Positions 18,480-26,491 of a DNA stretch of 64,000 nucleotides are shown here, one piece after another. Where the stretch lies: NCBI RefSeq assembly GCF_017876575.1, contig NZ_JAGIOE010000001.1, positions 2,356,001-2,420,000 of the forward strand. Reading direction: 5' to 3'. Source of the DNA: Paeniglutamicibacter psychrophenolicus (GTDB taxonomy: Bacteria; Actinomycetota; Actinomycetes; Actinomycetales; Micrococcaceae). The position numbers and the translations under genes were made by a program. The notes beneath the pieces were generated by a model. It saw nothing but the letters and a program-made list of their open reading frames with translations. It was not told the origin of the DNA and did not search any database. Within the stretch, counting starts at the first letter, position 1. Each line of letters begins with the position of its first letter.

Positions 18480-18894
18480 GATGACCCAAGTCTATGCCAG
18501 TGCCACCGGCGAATCCTCCTGCCGCAGCCCCGGTGTCTGCGGAGTGCGCGGGGTGCCGCAATTCCCGGGTCCGCGGGTCCGCTGCGGGGGCAGAAAGTGT
18601 CAAAACACGGCTTTGTCCACGGTACCGTCTGATTCTCAAGACGCAGGGATACCAATAGTCTTATTTTCGGCAATTTTCCATGAAAGATGCACGATGGCAA
18701 GATGAATGTCCGATGGTTTGTCTTGTATTTCATACCAGATGGAAGAAATGTGAGTAGGTTCACATGTAGTATCAAAGGAATTCATGAGGAGAACTTCCTG
18801 CCGATTGGCCGAGGTTGGGCTAATCCTGAAAACGCCCTTGTGCGGCCCTGACGGCGCACCGGGAATGACACTCGCACGTCGTGAAAGGAACACA
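18480..18894. other. Long AT-richer regulatory gap before ABC importer
   Basis: About 415 bases between divergent hrpA and the binding-protein gene. The part from about 18650 to 18780 is clearly AT-richer than its surroundings and contains a perfect CRP-type site (18749-18764) and a TAGTAT (18767-18772) that could be a -10. An in-frame upstream ATG (18784) would add 37 residues to the binding protein but would bury its lipoprotein signal, so I treat it as untranslated. No coding gene is supported. Confidence 0.6.
18749..18764. promoter_or_regulatory. CRP/GlxR-type operator
   Basis: TGTGAGTAGGTTCACA is an exact match to TGTGA-N6-TCACA, the consensus shared by CRP and by actinobacterial Crp/GlxR regulators. 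With flanking bases the arms extend to six (ATGTGA/TCACAT). It is centred about 138 bases before the importer's start codon, adjacent to a TAGTAT -10-like hexamer. Confidence 0.7.
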
Positions 18895-19902
18895 ATGAAA
18901 TTCATCAAGTCCGTACAGATCGCAGCCGGGGTCGCTGCCACCGCATTGGTGCTCACCGCATGCGGCGGATCCACCACCCCCGAGGCCACCGGCTCTTCCG
19001 AAGCTGCCGGCCCGGTGACGATCGGCATTGCCCAGTATGTGTCCCACCCGTCGCTTGACGCCGTGGTCACAGGATTCAAGAAGGGCATGGCGGACGCCGG
19101 CTACACGGGCGACGACAAGGTCAAGTACGACTTCGCCAACGCCCAGGCCGACCAGGCCACCAACACCTCGATCGTGGGCAAATTCGCTTCCGACAAGGAC
19201 ATGGACCTGGTTCTGGCCATCGCCACCCCGACGGCCCAGGCCGCCGCCCAGTCGATCACCAAGATCCCCGTGCTCTTCTCCGCGGTCACCGACCCGATGG
19301 AAGCCAAGCTGGTCTCCAGCCTCGAGGCACCCGGCGCCAACGTCACCGGCACCTCGGACAAGAACCCGGTCAAGGAACAGCTCGAACTGCTCAAGAAGAT
19401 CAAGCCCGACGCCAAGACCGTGGGAATCGTCTACTCCTCGGGCGAGGTCAACTCCGGCGTCCAGGTCCAGTGGGCCAAGGATGCCGCAGCCGAATTGGGC
19501 CTGACCATCGAGGAGAAGGCCATCTCGGCTTCCTCCGAGGTCCAGCAGGCAGCCTCGGGCCTGGACGTCGACGCGTTCTACGTCCCGACCGACAACGCCG
19601 TGGTTTCGGCGCTCGAAGGCCTGCTGCAGACCGCACAGGACAAGAAGATCCCGGTGATCTCCGCCGACGGCGAGTCCGTCAAGCGCGGCGCCACCGCCAC
19701 CTACGGCCTGAACTACGAGAAGCTCGGAGAGCAGACCGCAGCCATGGCAGTGAAGCTGCTCAAGGGCGAGGCCAAGCCGGAAACCATGCCGGTTGAGACC
19801 ATCACCAAGGTCGAGCTCTACCTGAACACCACCGCGGCGGAGAAGATCGGCCTGACCTTCCCGGCAGACATGCTCTCCGAAGCAGCGGAAACCTACAAGT
19901 AA
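18895..19902 (+). CDS. ABC importer substrate-binding lipoprotein (TrpX-like, ABC_sub_bind family)
   Basis: 335-residue lipoprotein. Residues 1-21 are the signal with lipobox LVLTAC, and the mature part starts with a Ser/Thr/Glu-rich linker (GGSTTPEATGSSEAAG). The body matches the periplasmic-binding fold family used with the permease and ATPase types found next door; characterised Gram-positive homologues import tryptophan or tyrosine. The start is fixed by GAAAGGAA eight bases upstream and by the signal peptide. It is first of a three-gene operon. The substrate is inferred only from family resemblance. Confidence 0.85.
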   Translation: MKFIKSVQIAAGVAATALVLTACGGSTTPEATGSSEAAGPVTIGIAQYVSHPSLDAVVTGFKKGMADAGYTGDDKVKYDFANAQADQATNTSIVGKFASDKDMDLVLAIATPTAQAAAQSITKIPVLFSAVTDPMEAKLVSSLEAPGANVTGTSDKNPVKEQLELLKKIKPDAKTVGIVYSSGEVNSGVQVQWAKDAAAELGLTIEEKAISASSEVQQAASGLDVDAFYVPTDNAVVSALEGLLQTAQDKKIPVISADGESVKRGATATYGLNYEKLGEQTAAMAVKLLKGEAKPETMPVETITKVELYLNTTAAEKIGLTFPADMLSEAAETYK

Positions 19903-19998
19903 ACACGACCGCAACTCGGTCCAAACCCCGGTGGCCGGTCGGTCTACTCCGACCGGCCACCGCCATTAACCCAACACTCGAAACGCAAGGATCCACCC

Positions 19999-20925
19999 AT
20001 GATCACCGCGGTTGAACTAGGCCTGATCTACGCGATCATGGCACTCGGGGTCTACCTGACCTTCCGCATACTTGACTTCCCCGACCTGACCGTCGACGGA
20101 AGCTTCACCACCGGCGCGGCAGTCGCGTCCATATCCATCGTCAATGGCATCAACCCGTTCATTGCCACGATCTTCGCCTTCTTCATCGGCGGCCTCGCCG
20201 GTGTCATCACCGGTCTGCTGCACACCAAGGGCAAGATCGATGGGCTGTTGGCCGGCATCCTGACCATGATCGCCCTGTATTCGATCAACCTGCGCATCAT
20301 GGGCAAGGCCAACACCCCGCTGTTGGGCGAGACGACGGTCCTGTCGTTCATGCGCGAAAACCAGCTGCTGGGCACCTGGACCTCCGTGGGCCTGATGTTC
20401 GCCGGCTGCCTGGTCGCCGTGGCGATTATCGTCTGGTTCCTGCGCACCGACGTCGGGCTGGCCATGCGCGCCACCGGCGACAACGAGGAAATGATCAGGT
20501 CCTTCGGGGTGAGCACCGACAACCAGAAGATCCTGGGCCTGGCGCTTTCCAACGGCCTGGTCGGCTTCTCCGGAGCCATCATCGCCCAGTTCCAGGGCTT
20601 CGCCGACATCGGCATGGGCATCGGCGTGATCCTCATCGGGTTGGCCTCGGTCATCGTGGGCCAGGCCATCTTCGGGCAGAAGTTCATCTGGATCGCGGCC
20701 CTGGCCGTCGTCTTCGGCTCGGTCGTCTACCGCCTGGTCATCCAGCTGGCACTGAACGCCGGCCTGGAGGTCAACGACATGAAGCTGATCTCCGCGGTGC
20801 TGGTGGTCGTCGCGCTGATCCTTCCGCAATGGAAGGGATTCGGAAAGTTCGCCAACCGCATCCGCATCCGCGGCAAGGCCGTCCAGCCCAACGGCGTGAA
20901 GGAAGAGGTGGAAACCAATGCTTGA
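19999..20925 (+). CDS. ABC importer permease (TrpY-like)
   Basis: 308-residue membrane protein of the branched-chain-type permease fold with about eight to nine hydrophobic segments. The N terminus TAVELGLIYAIMALGVYLTF and the segment FPDLTVDGSFTTGAAV are characteristic of the permease subgroup that pairs with ABC_sub_bind binding proteins. It lies 96 bases after the binding-protein gene, and its last eight bases overlap the ATPase gene. AAGGAT before the ATG serves as ribosome site. Confidence 0.9.
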   Translation: MITAVELGLIYAIMALGVYLTFRILDFPDLTVDGSFTTGAAVASISIVNGINPFIATIFAFFIGGLAGVITGLLHTKGKIDGLLAGILTMIALYSINLRIMGKANTPLLGETTVLSFMRENQLLGTWTSVGLMFAGCLVAVAIIVWFLRTDVGLAMRATGDNEEMIRSFGVSTDNQKILGLALSNGLVGFSGAIIAQFQGFADIGMGIGVILIGLASVIVGQAIFGQKFIWIAALAVVFGSVVYRLVIQLALNAGLEVNDMKLISAVLVVVALILPQWKGFGKFANRIRIRGKAVQPNGVKEEVETNA

Positions 20926-21709
20926 GATCAGCAACCTGAACAAGACCTTCTTCCCGGGCACCGTCAATGAACGCAAGGCGTTGCGCGACATCAACCTGGA
21001 GCTCACCTCGGGCGAGTTCGTCACGGTGATCGGTTCCAACGGCGCGGGCAAGTCGACGGTGCTGAACATGGTCGGCGGCAAGCTGCAGCCGGACTCCGGG
21101 ACCGTGCGCATCGGCGGCAAGGAAGTCACCCGGCTTCCGGACCACGCGCGCGCCAAGTACATCGGGCGGGTCTTCCAGGATCCGATGGCCGGCACCGCGC
21201 CGAACATGTCCATAGAGGAGAACATGTCCCTGGCCCTGGGCCGGGGCAAGTTCCGCGGGCTGAACCCCGGGGTGAACAAGCGCAAGCGCGAGCAGTTCGT
21301 CGAGGAGCTCCGTTCCCTGGAACTCGGGCTGGAAAACCGGCTCAAGGCCAAGGTCGGACTGCTTTCCGGCGGCCAGCGCCAGGCGCTGAGCCTGCTGATG
21401 GCCACGTTCTCCGGACCCGAGATCCTGCTGCTCGACGAGCACACCGCCGCCCTCGACCCGCAGCGCGCCGCCCTGGTGGCCCGGCTGACCGAGGAAATCG
21501 TCGAACGCCACAAGCTGACCACGCTGATGGTCACGCACAACATGGAACAGGCCCTGCGCCTGGGGTCCCGGCTGATCATGATGCATGACGGGCAGATCAT
21601 CCTGGACCTGGACTCGGCGCAGAAGGCGAAGATGACCGTTCCGGACCTGCTGCACGAGTTCGAGAAGATCAAGGGCGCCCAGCTCGACGACCGGACAATG
21701 CTGCAGTAG
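20918..21709 (+). CDS. ABC importer ATP-binding protein (TrpZ-like)
   Basis: 263-residue ATPase with Walker A GSNGAGKST near residue 40, signature LSGGQRQAL, Walker B EILLLDEHTAALD and switch MVTHN. The DEH in place of the usual DEP after Walker B is typical of this subfamily. Its ATG lies inside the permease gene, giving an eight-base overlap. It completes the importer operon, which ends at the hairpin 35 bases downstream. Confidence 0.92.
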   Translation: MLEISNLNKTFFPGTVNERKALRDINLELTSGEFVTVIGSNGAGKSTVLNMVGGKLQPDSGTVRIGGKEVTRLPDHARAKYIGRVFQDPMAGTAPNMSIEENMSLALGRGKFRGLNPGVNKRKREQFVEELRSLELGLENRLKAKVGLLSGGQRQALSLLMATFSGPEILLLDEHTAALDPQRAALVARLTEEIVERHKLTTLMVTHNMEQALRLGSRLIMMHDGQIILDLDSAQKAKMTVPDLLHEFEKIKGAQLDDRTMLQ

Positions 21710-21744
21710 CAGGCCGCCGCACCGGTTTGGCGGGAAACAAGCGA

Positions 21745-21786
21745 GGAAGGAGCCGCACGCCCCGAGGGGGGAGTGCGGCTCCTTCC
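21745..21786. terminator. Terminator between importer operon and cls
   Basis: Perfect 14-base inverted repeat, GGAAGGAGCCGCAC (21745-21758) and its complement (21773-21786). It lies between convergent transcription units and could act in both directions. No U-run. Confidence 0.7.
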
Positions 21787-21912
21787 GTGTCCCGCGCGCC
21801 CGGGTGGCCGGCAGCGGTGGCATGTTGCGCATCGTGCCGAGGTGCCGGCTCCCCGGTTTCCCGGTTTCCCGGCGGTGCGCCGGCAGTGGAGGCAGGCGGC
21901 AGGGTGCCGGGG

Positions 21913-23421
21913 CTACTGCAGGGCGGAGGTGAGCCGGGCCAGGTTGTCCAGAACCGTGGAGCGCAGCGGCTGGCGCATCCATTCCTCAAGCGTCAGCAAC
22001 CGGCTGACCTCGCGGTATTCGTCTTCGACCGCGCGCATCCGCGCCACAAATTCGGCATCGCGCACCAGCATCGAGACCTCCATGTTCAGGCTGAAGGACC
22101 GCATGTCCATGTTGCTGGAGCCGATCATCGCCACCTCGTCGTCGATGGTGAAGTGCTTGGCGTGCAGGATGTACGGGGCGGGATAGAGGAAGATGCTCAC
22201 CCCGGCGCGCAGCAGCTGCTCGTAGTAGGACCGTTGTGCGTGGTGGACCAGCGCCTGGTCGCCGATCTCGGAGACGAACAAGTCCACCGGGATTCCGCGC
22301 GCCACCGCGGAGCTGATCGCATACAGCAGCGACTCGTCGGGCACGAAGTACGGGGAGGTGATCACGATGCGCCGCTGGGCCGCGTGGATCAGCCCCAGGA
22401 AGAGCCGCAGGTTGTTCTCGCGCTCGAACCCCGGGCCCGAGGGCACCACCTGGATGAGCATGGTCCCGGCATCGGCACGGTGGTCGATCAGCGCGCTGCT
22501 CAGCCGCGAGAGGTTTTCGCCACCGGACACCAGCTCGGCCCGGCGCACGCCCTGGATGATGACCTCGCCGGTCTCGGAGTACCAGTCGGAGATGAACACC
22601 GCGTCCAGCGTCGAGACGCCCGGGCCGCGCAGCTCCACGACCAGTTCCTTCCACTTCAGCCCGCGCTTGATGTTCTTCTTCACGTTGTAGTCCCGGGAGA
22701 TCATGTTCAGCGAGCCCATGTAGCCCACGGTGCCGTCGATGACCAGGATCTTGCGGTGGTTGCGCAGGTCGGGGCGCTGGAACTTGCCCTTGAGCGGCTG
22801 CAGCGGGAGCATCAACGTCCAGTTCGCGCCCATCGCATCCAGCCGGGCCTTGGTGGCCGCATAGTCCTTCTTGCCGCGAGAGGCCCAGTGGTCGAGCATC
22901 ACGTTCACCGTCACCCCGCGCGCGATGGCCCGCTCCAGCGCGTCGAAGAAGCCGGCGGTGGTCGCATCGACGCTCAGGATGTAGAACTGCACGTGCACGT
23001 ACGCGGTGGCGCCGTCGACGGCTTCGGCCATGGCCCGGATGGTCTGCTCGTAGTCGCTCAGCAGCGTCCCGGAATTGCCCGCCAGCAGCGGCAGCCCGCC
23101 GTAGGTGGCGTTCATCCGGACCAGCGAGTTGAACCACGCGGGGTTGTTTCCATGGGTGTCCTCGAGGCGCTCCTCCGCGCTGACGGCGCGCATGAACGTG
23201 TTGATCTCGTCTTGCACCTCGCGGCGCTTGCGCGGCAGCTTGGGGGAGCCGATCAGCAGGAAGGCGATGACCCCGAAGTAGGGGATCAGGAAGATCGCCA
23301 GCAGCCACGCCATCCCGGCGGTCGGGCGCCGGTTGCGGGGAACGAAGATGATCGCCAGGACGCGGATGGCCAAATCGATGACGACCAGCGCTGTCGCCCA
23401 CCACCAGGCACCAGTAAACAT
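21913..23421 (-). CDS. cls: Cardiolipin synthase (phospholipase D family)
   Basis: 502-residue membrane enzyme that makes cardiolipin by transphosphatidylation. Two N-terminal transmembrane segments (about 4-26 and 36-56) precede two PLD catalytic motifs, HRKILVID near residue 220 and HAKHFTID near residue 424, each followed by the GS-N motif (MGSLNM, IGSSNMD). The start at 23421 gives the normal N-terminal membrane anchor; an upstream extension of 50 residues has no family match. It is a single-gene unit. Confidence 0.93.
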   Translation of the reverse strand: MFTGAWWWATALVVIDLAIRVLAIIFVPRNRRPTAGMAWLLAIFLIPYFGVIAFLLIGSPKLPRKRREVQDEINTFMRAVSAEERLEDTHGNNPAWFNSLVRMNATYGGLPLLAGNSGTLLSDYEQTIRAMAEAVDGATAYVHVQFYILSVDATTAGFFDALERAIARGVTVNVMLDHWASRGKKDYAATKARLDAMGANWTLMLPLQPLKGKFQRPDLRNHRKILVIDGTVGYMGSLNMISRDYNVKKNIKRGLKWKELVVELRGPGVSTLDAVFISDWYSETGEVIIQGVRRAELVSGGENLSRLSSALIDHRADAGTMLIQVVPSGPGFERENNLRLFLGLIHAAQRRIVITSPYFVPDESLLYAISSAVARGIPVDLFVSEIGDQALVHHAQRSYYEQLLRAGVSIFLYPAPYILHAKHFTIDDEVAMIGSSNMDMRSFSLNMEVSMLVRDAEFVARMRAVEDEYREVSRLLTLEEWMRQPLRSTVLDNLARLTSALQ

Positions 23422-23622
23422 GTCTGCAACTTTCCCGCATCCGAACCGGGCGTCCGAACCGTGCGTTCCACTAGGTACGCTAGCCGATCCGCGGTTCCAT
23501 CGGCTTCCTCCCGGCCCGGAACCGGCCGCGCGTGGCGCTCGGAGGGCGGGGGAGAAGCCCCGACGGGGCATGGTGCCCCCGGTGCCTCGGGCGGCGGGGC
23601 ACCGGCGGCCGGGTCCGGGGCC

Positions 23623-25089
23623 TCAGCCCAGGGATTCGGCCTCGTCCTCCCGCGGGGAGAGGACCACCTCGTTGCCCAGCCCGTTGAAGGTCTTCACCGG
23701 GCGGCGCATGTCCCAGGTCGGCCACTCGGCGATCCCCATGGTGGCAAAGCACACCCATGCCTCGTGCATGGCGCTGGCCAGCGACTGCGGCGCCGCATTC
23801 CCCACCAGCCCGATGGCGTCGGCCGTGGCCAGGTTGTCAAAGACGAAGGGCAGCTCGGTGCCGTGCGCCGCACCCAGTTCCTCCACGGGGCTGTGCCACG
23901 CAAACTCGTACACCTGGGTCTGCGCCCCGGCGTAGTGCCGGGCATCGGCCAGCTTGTACATCGGCACCCGCAGGAGCTTGTCGGTGGCCAGTGCGCCGAG
24001 CAGCTCGCCAGGGCCCGCACCGGGGCGGTTGTGCGCGAAGAGCTTTTGAGCCGCGTGCGGGATCCCGGCCTTGCGCCGGGCCAGGGCCAGATGGAACTTG
24101 GTGATCTTTTCCGCGCGGCCCGAGGGCACCAGCCACAGCCGGGCCTCCTCGCTGGTGGTGCCGATCAGCAGCGGGATCTGTTTCCCGGCACCGGCGAGCA
24201 TCGCCGCCAGCGGGTCCTCGGGGACAAGCTGCCCATCGATCGCCAGCGCATGGGAGGACCCGCCCTCCAGCGGGCCGGCCCCGGTGGACACCCGCTGGAG
24301 GGAGGCCAGCAGCTCGGCGGGGGTGCGGGCACCGAATTCCTCGCGGGTTGCCCCGATGCCCAGGTCCGTGGCGATCTTCTGCGTCATCCGCCTGGCCCGG
24401 TTCACCGGCTGGGCCGACAACGGGGCACTTTGGATGATGGCCCGGGAGACCAGCGACGCCGCGCGGGGGTGGGCCAGCAGCGCGGCCACCAGGGAGCCGC
24501 CGGCCGAATGCCCCATGACCGTGACCTGTCCGGGGTCCCCGCCGAAGGATGCGATGTTGGCCTTGACCCACTCCAGGGCGGCAATGACATCGGCCAGCCC
24601 CAGGTTCAGCGGGGCATCCTCCAGCACCGAGAACCCCTCGGCACCCAGCCGGTAGTTGGCCGCGACGAAGACCACCGCATCGCGCGCAAAGGCCGTGCCG
24701 TCGTAGCCCTCCAGGGAATTGGCGCCGTGCTGCAGCGACCCGCCGTGGATCCACACCAGCACCGGGCGCGGCACCGGGGAATGCTTGTCCGGGGCGTACA
24801 CATTCACGTTCAGGCACCCGTCCCCGGGAATGCCCTTCGTGGGCAGCAACCGGCCCAGGGCCCCGGCATACGGGAGTTGCCAGGCGGTGGGCCCGTGGGC
24901 CGTCGCGGGCAGGGGATCGGTCCACGGCTCCGGCAGCGTGGGAAGGGCGAAGCGGTTGACCCCGACGGGCGCCGCGGCATAGGGGATGCCCAGGAACCGC
25001 TGCACGCCGCCGACCTGCATTCCCTCCACCGGGCCGCTGGGCGTGCCGCGGATCAGGGAGAGACCGTGCGGATCATTGCCAACACCCAT
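23623..25089 (-). CDS. Type-B carboxylesterase / para-nitrobenzyl-esterase family
   Basis: 488-residue alpha/beta hydrolase. Visible: family entry GIPYAAAPVGVNRF, oxyanion HGG in VLVWIHGGSLQHG, nucleophile elbow GHSAGGS with the catalytic Ser near residue 190, acid/His regions including AWHSPVEELGAAHG, and the segment CLNVNVYAP. The elbow reads GHSAGG where many members have GESAGG. There is no signal peptide, so it is probably cytoplasmic. ATG 25089 is preferred over 25098 because AGGAG stands nine bases before it. Confidence 0.88.
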   Translation of the reverse strand: MGVGNDPHGLSLIRGTPSGPVEGMQVGGVQRFLGIPYAAAPVGVNRFALPTLPEPWTDPLPATAHGPTAWQLPYAGALGRLLPTKGIPGDGCLNVNVYAPDKHSPVPRPVLVWIHGGSLQHGANSLEGYDGTAFARDAVVFVAANYRLGAEGFSVLEDAPLNLGLADVIAALEWVKANIASFGGDPGQVTVMGHSAGGSLVAALLAHPRAASLVSRAIIQSAPLSAQPVNRARRMTQKIATDLGIGATREEFGARTPAELLASLQRVSTGAGPLEGGSSHALAIDGQLVPEDPLAAMLAGAGKQIPLLIGTTSEEARLWLVPSGRAEKITKFHLALARRKAGIPHAAQKLFAHNRPGAGPGELLGALATDKLLRVPMYKLADARHYAGAQTQVYEFAWHSPVEELGAAHGTELPFVFDNLATADAIGLVGNAAPQSLASAMHEAWVCFATMGIAEWPTWDMRRPVKTFNGLGNEVVLSPREDEAESLG

Positions 25090-25308
25090 GGATTCCATCT
25101 CCTTCTCGCGCCACCACCGCCATGAATCCAGATTAGCGGCGCGAGGGCCCCAATGGCAGGGGGACGCCGGTTCCCCGGCGGCCGCCCCGGACCGTGGGGA
25201 ACAATGGGTGCCAGGGACCGGCGGACGTTGCCCGGGTGGTGCCCGGTCGAGGAACCCCGAGGCCCGTCCACACCAGGCAATGCCGCAACCAACGACGCAA
25301 GGACCACC

Positions 25309-25683
25309 ATGGCCAAGATCAGGGGCGCCACGCCCGAGGAGTACTTCGCGAACGTGCCGGCCGAACTCCTCCCCAGGGTCAAGCAGCTGCACCGGGCCCT
25401 GGCCCAGGCACTGCCGCGGGCGCAGGTGCAGGTCAAGTGGGGGCAGCCGGCCTTCGTGGACGGCACCATCCTTGTCTCCTACGCCGTGTTCGCCAAGCAC
25501 ATCAACCTCTACACCACGCCGAGTTCCCGCGAGGCGCTCGCCGGGGAACTCATCGGCCACAAGACGGGCAAGGGCTCGATCCAGCTGCCGCACGATGCGC
25601 CGCTACCGATCGAGCTGGTCAAACGCGTCGCCGCCGCGCGGGCCGCCGAGTACCTTGAGCACCGGGTGTTGTGGATGTCCTAG
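25309..25683 (+). CDS. DUF1801-family small protein
   Basis: 124-residue protein with the DUF1801 (YdhG-like) pattern: an N-terminal helix pair (TPEEYFANVPAELLPRVKQL), the core KWGQPAFV..ILVSYAVFAKHINLYTTP, and a C-terminal GKGSIQLPHDAPLPIELVKR. The fold resembles iron-chaperone frataxin-like proteins in some annotations, but no function is established. AAGGA precedes the ATG. Its stop overlaps the convergent peptidase gene by four bases. Confidence 0.75.
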   Translation: MAKIRGATPEEYFANVPAELLPRVKQLHRALAQALPRAQVQVKWGQPAFVDGTILVSYAVFAKHINLYTTPSSREALAGELIGHKTGKGSIQLPHDAPLPIELVKRVAAARAAEYLEHRVLWMS

Positions 25684-26267
25684 CGCGCCCCCACATAGGC
25701 CCAGTGCCAGGGTTCGCCGGCCACGGTGTTGCCGAATCCGTGGTGTGCGGCATGAGATTCCATCCAGCGCAGTGCCTCCCCGGAAAGAGTCATGTCCACG
25801 CTGATGCCCAGCCCGTGCTCGCTGGTTCCCACCGCGGCCGCCGTGCCGCCCTCGGAGAGCAACCCGTAGCGCTTGATCAGTCCCTCCTGTTCGGCCTGGC
25901 TCCGGTAGGCCGAATTCACCTTCACCGCGTACCCTGCCTGGCGCAGCCCCGCGGCGAGCTCGGTGAACGCGGCCGCGGCCTCCGGTGCCAGGTAGCGGCC
26001 CGGTCCGATGCGCACCAGCTCAGCGAGCGGGATCTTGCCGTTGCCGTACATGGCCCCGAGGCTTGTGCCTTCCGCGGACGCTGGACCGTGCCGCAGCGCG
26101 GACTCGGCAGCGAACCCCGCCTCCGCTGCCGGCTCCGCGGAGGGCTTCAGGGCGTAGGCGATCCCGAGGACCGAGGCGGTGAGCATGGCGAGCGCGGTGA
26201 GAACGGCGGCCAGGCGCATGGCCCGGGCCATCGGCGAAGGCGGAAGCTGGGAGGGAAAACTCATCAT
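25680..26267 (-). CDS. M15-family D,D-carboxypeptidase (VanY-like), membrane anchored
   Basis: 195-residue protein with an N-terminal membrane segment (about 17-40) and an extracellular zinc peptidase domain. Family motifs: YRSQAEQ, the zinc motif SEHGLGISVD (His and Asp ligands) and the third ligand in EPWHWAYV. Such enzymes trim D-Ala from peptidoglycan stems. At 195 residues it is a compact member. It is divergent from the two-component system, which suggests a cell-wall connection, but no shared regulation can be shown. The start may be 26267 or 26264 (tandem ATG). Confidence 0.88.
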   Translation of the reverse strand: MMSFPSQLPPSPMARAMRLAAVLTALAMLTASVLGIAYALKPSAEPAAEAGFAAESALRHGPASAEGTSLGAMYGNGKIPLAELVRIGPGRYLAPEAAAAFTELAAGLRQAGYAVKVNSAYRSQAEQEGLIKRYGLLSEGGTAAAVGTSEHGLGISVDMTLSGEALRWMESHAAHHGFGNTVAGEPWHWAYVGAR

Positions 26268-26407
26268 GACACCAGTCTTCGCGGATCCGGCGCCGTGCGC
26301 ATCGGGCCGCGGGCCGAACCCCGTCCCGGTGATGCGGTACCTGCGTCTGAGCCGTGCGGTACCTGCGGGTGACCCGCCGCCGCACGGGGACGTCTAACGT
26401 AGTGGGC

Positions 26408-26491
26408 ATGCACAATTGCGTTTCCCGCCGCTTGGCGGCAGCTGCCTCGGCGCGAGCCCGCGCCACGATCGGGCCGGAGGGCACCCGGTGA
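26408..26491 (+). CDS. Possible 27-residue leader peptide overlapping histidine kinase start
   Basis: TAACGT (26395-26400) ends seven bases before an ATG that opens a frame beginning MHNCVSRRLAAAAS and ending EGTR. Its TGA (26489-26491) overlaps the kinase GTG (26488-26490) as GTGA. Promoter spacing predicts a leaderless start exactly at this ATG, and the overlap would couple kinase translation to it. The peptide is Ala/Arg-rich with a single Cys and matches no family I know. It could also be just the untranslated leader. Confidence 0.4.
   Translation: MHNCVSRRLAAAASARARATIGPEGTR

Noticed and set aside
18480-18894. T-box or tryptophan riboswitch before the TrpXYZ-like importer
   Set aside because: No T-box sequence, specifier stem or terminator/antiterminator pair is visible. 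The CRP-type site explains the gap better.
18784-18894. Upstream in-frame ATG extending the binding protein by 37 residues
   Set aside because: It would bury the lipoprotein signal and lipobox. The ATG at 18895 has a good ribosome site.
21727-25125. 1,132-residue open frame on the plus strand
   Set aside because: It spans cls, an intergenic gap and the esterase gene in antisense. No ribosome site, no domain, GC-shadow composition.
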